The position numbers were made by a program, and so were the translations under genes. A model generated the notes under the pieces. The model saw nothing but the letters and a program-made list of their open reading frames with translations. It was not told the origin of the DNA and made no database searches. Below, piece by piece: positions 62,454-64,000 of a stretch of DNA of 64,000 bases. The stretch is from an uncultured Ruminiclostridium sp. (GTDB lineage Bacteria > Bacillota > Clostridia > Oscillospirales > Ruminococcaceae), in contig CANQXF010000001.1 in the NCBI GenBank assembly GCA_947627695.1, positions 1-64,000 of the forward strand. The letters are read 5' to 3'. Position 1 is the first letter of the stretch. Every line of letters begins with the position of its first letter.

Positions 62454-63890
62454 TTATACTTGCTTATCTTCAATATAACTGCCGCTTTCAGCCTTTTCCA
62501 AATATTTAGGTTTCCACTTTCCGCTTGCAAAGTGAATGGTAAACAAAATAAACAGAACCATATTATGTCCTATCATACAGCCCCAGGCGGATATAAGTCC
62601 GCCGTTCAAAAAACGAGTGAATATAAATGTCCCCACTATTCTGACGCACCACATACCAATAACATTGTATACAAAGGGAGCAACGGTTTTTCCTGCTCCC
62701 TGCATTATTCCCTCAAGAACGATCGGGACTCCGTAAAACGGCTCAGACACAGCAACCATTCTTAAAACCACCGTTCCAAGCTCAATTACCTGTGGGTCTT
62801 TCGAGAATATACCCATTAACTGCGGAGCAAACAAGAACAGCAATCCCCCTGAAATCACCATCAGACCTATCTCCAGCGGAAGAACTGTTTTTATTAAAGA
62901 CCGCAGCTTTTTTTCATTTTTTTCGCCGCAGGCGTTTCCCGAAAGCGTAGCCGCCGCAGTCTGCATACCCCAGCCGGGGATATAAAATGCTGATTCCACC
63001 GTGTTTGCAATAGTGTGCGCAGCAGTTGCAGTTTCGCCTATCGAATTTATCATAGACGCAAAGGCCACATATCCAAGTGAAGTAGCAAAACGCTGAAGCA
63101 TATTCGGAAAAGCTACTCTTAAACACGGTTTAAGCACTTTTACGTCAGGCAATATCTTCTGACCTTTAGGAGATATGATTTTATGCCGCCACAGCACAGC
63201 AGTAATAATTATTCCGCCAAAAGTATAGGCAATTGCGCTGGCTAATGCTGCGCCCTCGATTCCCCACCCTGCGCCGTAAATATTAAACGACATATTTAAA
63301 AAATTTACCTGACGTGTCGGATAGATAAGAAAGAAATTCAGCGTTATATTTATTATATTGACAGCAATTCCTGCCAACATAGGCGTTTTTGTATCTCCGA
63401 CCGCCCTTAATACAGTACCGAATATTATGCTTGCCGCACGAAAGAGCATAGGAGTATAAAGTATCAAAAAGTATCTTGAGGCAGCGTCACGAATGTTTTC
63501 GTCCACCTGCATCCATTGCGGAATAATTCCGCTGAGTCCTACCGTAACAAGCGTGAAAAACAACCCACAAATTACAGTGATAAAAACTGCCTGTCCCGAC
63601 GCTTTTCTTGCTTCGTCCTGTCTGCTCGCGCCCATTGATTGTGAAATATATGCTAAAAATCCTACGCCTAAAGCGGAAACAGTTCCGCCAATAAGCCAGT
63701 TTACCGTTGATGTTGCGCCTACTGCGGCGGTAGCCTGCGTTCCCAACGAACCTACCATAGCAGTATCTATGTACTGAACCGCAGTTTGCATAAGCTGTTC
63801 CAGCATAGTCGGCCATGCTAAAGCAAGGATAGCCGCCAACATAGTGAAATTAGCTTTCTTTATCATATGAAAGTGCCATTCCCTTTCCAT
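62454..63890 (-). CDS. MATE family efflux transporter
   Basis: 478 residues with 12 membrane helices in two six-helix halves. LALAWPTMLEQLMQTAVQYIDTAMVGSLGTQATAAVG is the MATE N-terminal signature. It probably expels drugs or cationic compounds using Na+ or H+. The ATG at 63890 has little ribosome site; the ATG at 63866 follows AAAGGG but at 14 bases. The frame between them is open, so the start is uncertain. Confidence 0.92.
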   Translation of the reverse strand: MEREWHFHMIKKANFTMLAAILALAWPTMLEQLMQTAVQYIDTAMVGSLGTQATAAVGATSTVNWLIGGTVSALGVGFLAYISQSMGASRQDEARKASGQAVFITVICGLFFTLVTVGLSGIIPQWMQVDENIRDAASRYFLILYTPMLFRAASIIFGTVLRAVGDTKTPMLAGIAVNIINITLNFFLIYPTRQVNFLNMSFNIYGAGWGIEGAALASAIAYTFGGIIITAVLWRHKIISPKGQKILPDVKVLKPCLRVAFPNMLQRFATSLGYVAFASMINSIGETATAAHTIANTVESAFYIPGWGMQTAAATLSGNACGEKNEKKLRSLIKTVLPLEIGLMVISGGLLFLFAPQLMGIFSKDPQVIELGTVVLRMVAVSEPFYGVPIVLEGIMQGAGKTVAPFVYNVIGMWCVRIVGTFIFTRFLNGGLISAWGCMIGHNMVLFILFTIHFASGKWKPKYLEKAESGSYIEDKQV

Positions 63891-63917
63891 ATCTGTTTAT
63901 CTTTTTCTGCAAATTAT

Positions 63918-63946
63918 ATAATATTACAAAAAATCTTGATTGTCAA
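63918..63946 (-). promoter_or_regulatory. Promoter of the MATE gene
   Basis: TTGACA at 63941-63946, 17-base spacer, TATTAT at 63918-63923. Confidence 0.7.
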
Positions 63947-64000
63947 ATCGTTTGTCACTATAATATAAAATTATGTTTTTACAGTTGAAAAAAATTATAA

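Overview
The window looks like a chromosomal segment of a strictly anaerobic, low-to-moderate GC Gram-positive bacterium of class Clostridia, most like a gut Ruminococcaceae/Oscillospiraceae relative. Reasons: strong AGGAGG ribosome sites and sigma-A promoters with 17-bp spacers, a pyruvate:ferredoxin oxidoreductase, formate-THF ligase, PduL-type phosphotransacylase plus acetate kinase, the long clostridial PRPP synthetase, QueH, ECF-type vitamin uptake and an NPATG-type sortase signal. No phage, transposase, CRISPR array or plasmid gene is visible. It is an ordinary gene-dense chromosome with small, interesting regulatory islands.

Layout. 1-4.4 kb: end of a diguanylate cyclase, a radical SAM protein, citrate synthase, a hotdog thioesterase and ackA. 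4.5-9.3 kb: a plus-strand run of tmcAL, a DUF4380 protein and a tightly coupled pair that I read as MurL plus an L-Glu-type MurD (MurD2), the alternative route for putting D-glutamate into peptidoglycan. 9.3-10.2 kb: a GNAT gene behind a candidate leader-peptide attenuator, then tRNA-Leu(CAG). 10.3-13.9 kb: the rpmG-secE-nusG-rplK-rplA and rplJ-rplL operons with an L10 leader and a probable L1 operator. 14-22 kb: corA with an upstream peptide ORF that ends at a hairpin covering the corA ribosome site, queH, small genes, a flippase, tadA, an S1 protein and rarA. 22-29.6 kb: prs, glyA, the xylA-xylB-tal operon and a divergent pfkA. 29.7-36.8 kb: a wall-anchored 5'-nucleotidase, a CstA-family carrier and a GHKL/LytTR two-component system. 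36.9-44 kb: tRNA-Pro with a family of tRNA-linked hairpin repeats, nifJ (PFOR) behind a possible three-way-junction leader RNA, mrp, rlmN, and pduL preceded by an unlisted 38-residue membrane protein. 44-52.4 kb: upp-rpiB-tsaB-tsaE-fhs and a topoisomerase IV-like parC/parE pair. 52.5-58.4 kb: an XRE regulator with a cysteine ladder, then a methionine/B12 operon (metF, MetH activation protein, metH, DUF4430 lipoprotein, ECF S component). 58.5-64 kb: a fused ABC exporter, a metallo-beta-lactamase-fold protein and a MATE transporter.

How the parts fit. Xylose enters through XylA/XylB and Tal/RpiB, PfkA feeds glycolysis, PFOR makes acetyl-CoA, PduL makes acetyl phosphate and AckA gives acetate and ATP. 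One-carbon units pass through Fhs, GlyA, MetF and a split B12-dependent MetH. Many minus-strand genes overlap by 1-4 bases, indicating translational coupling. All functional calls come from reading motifs and context; no database search was run.
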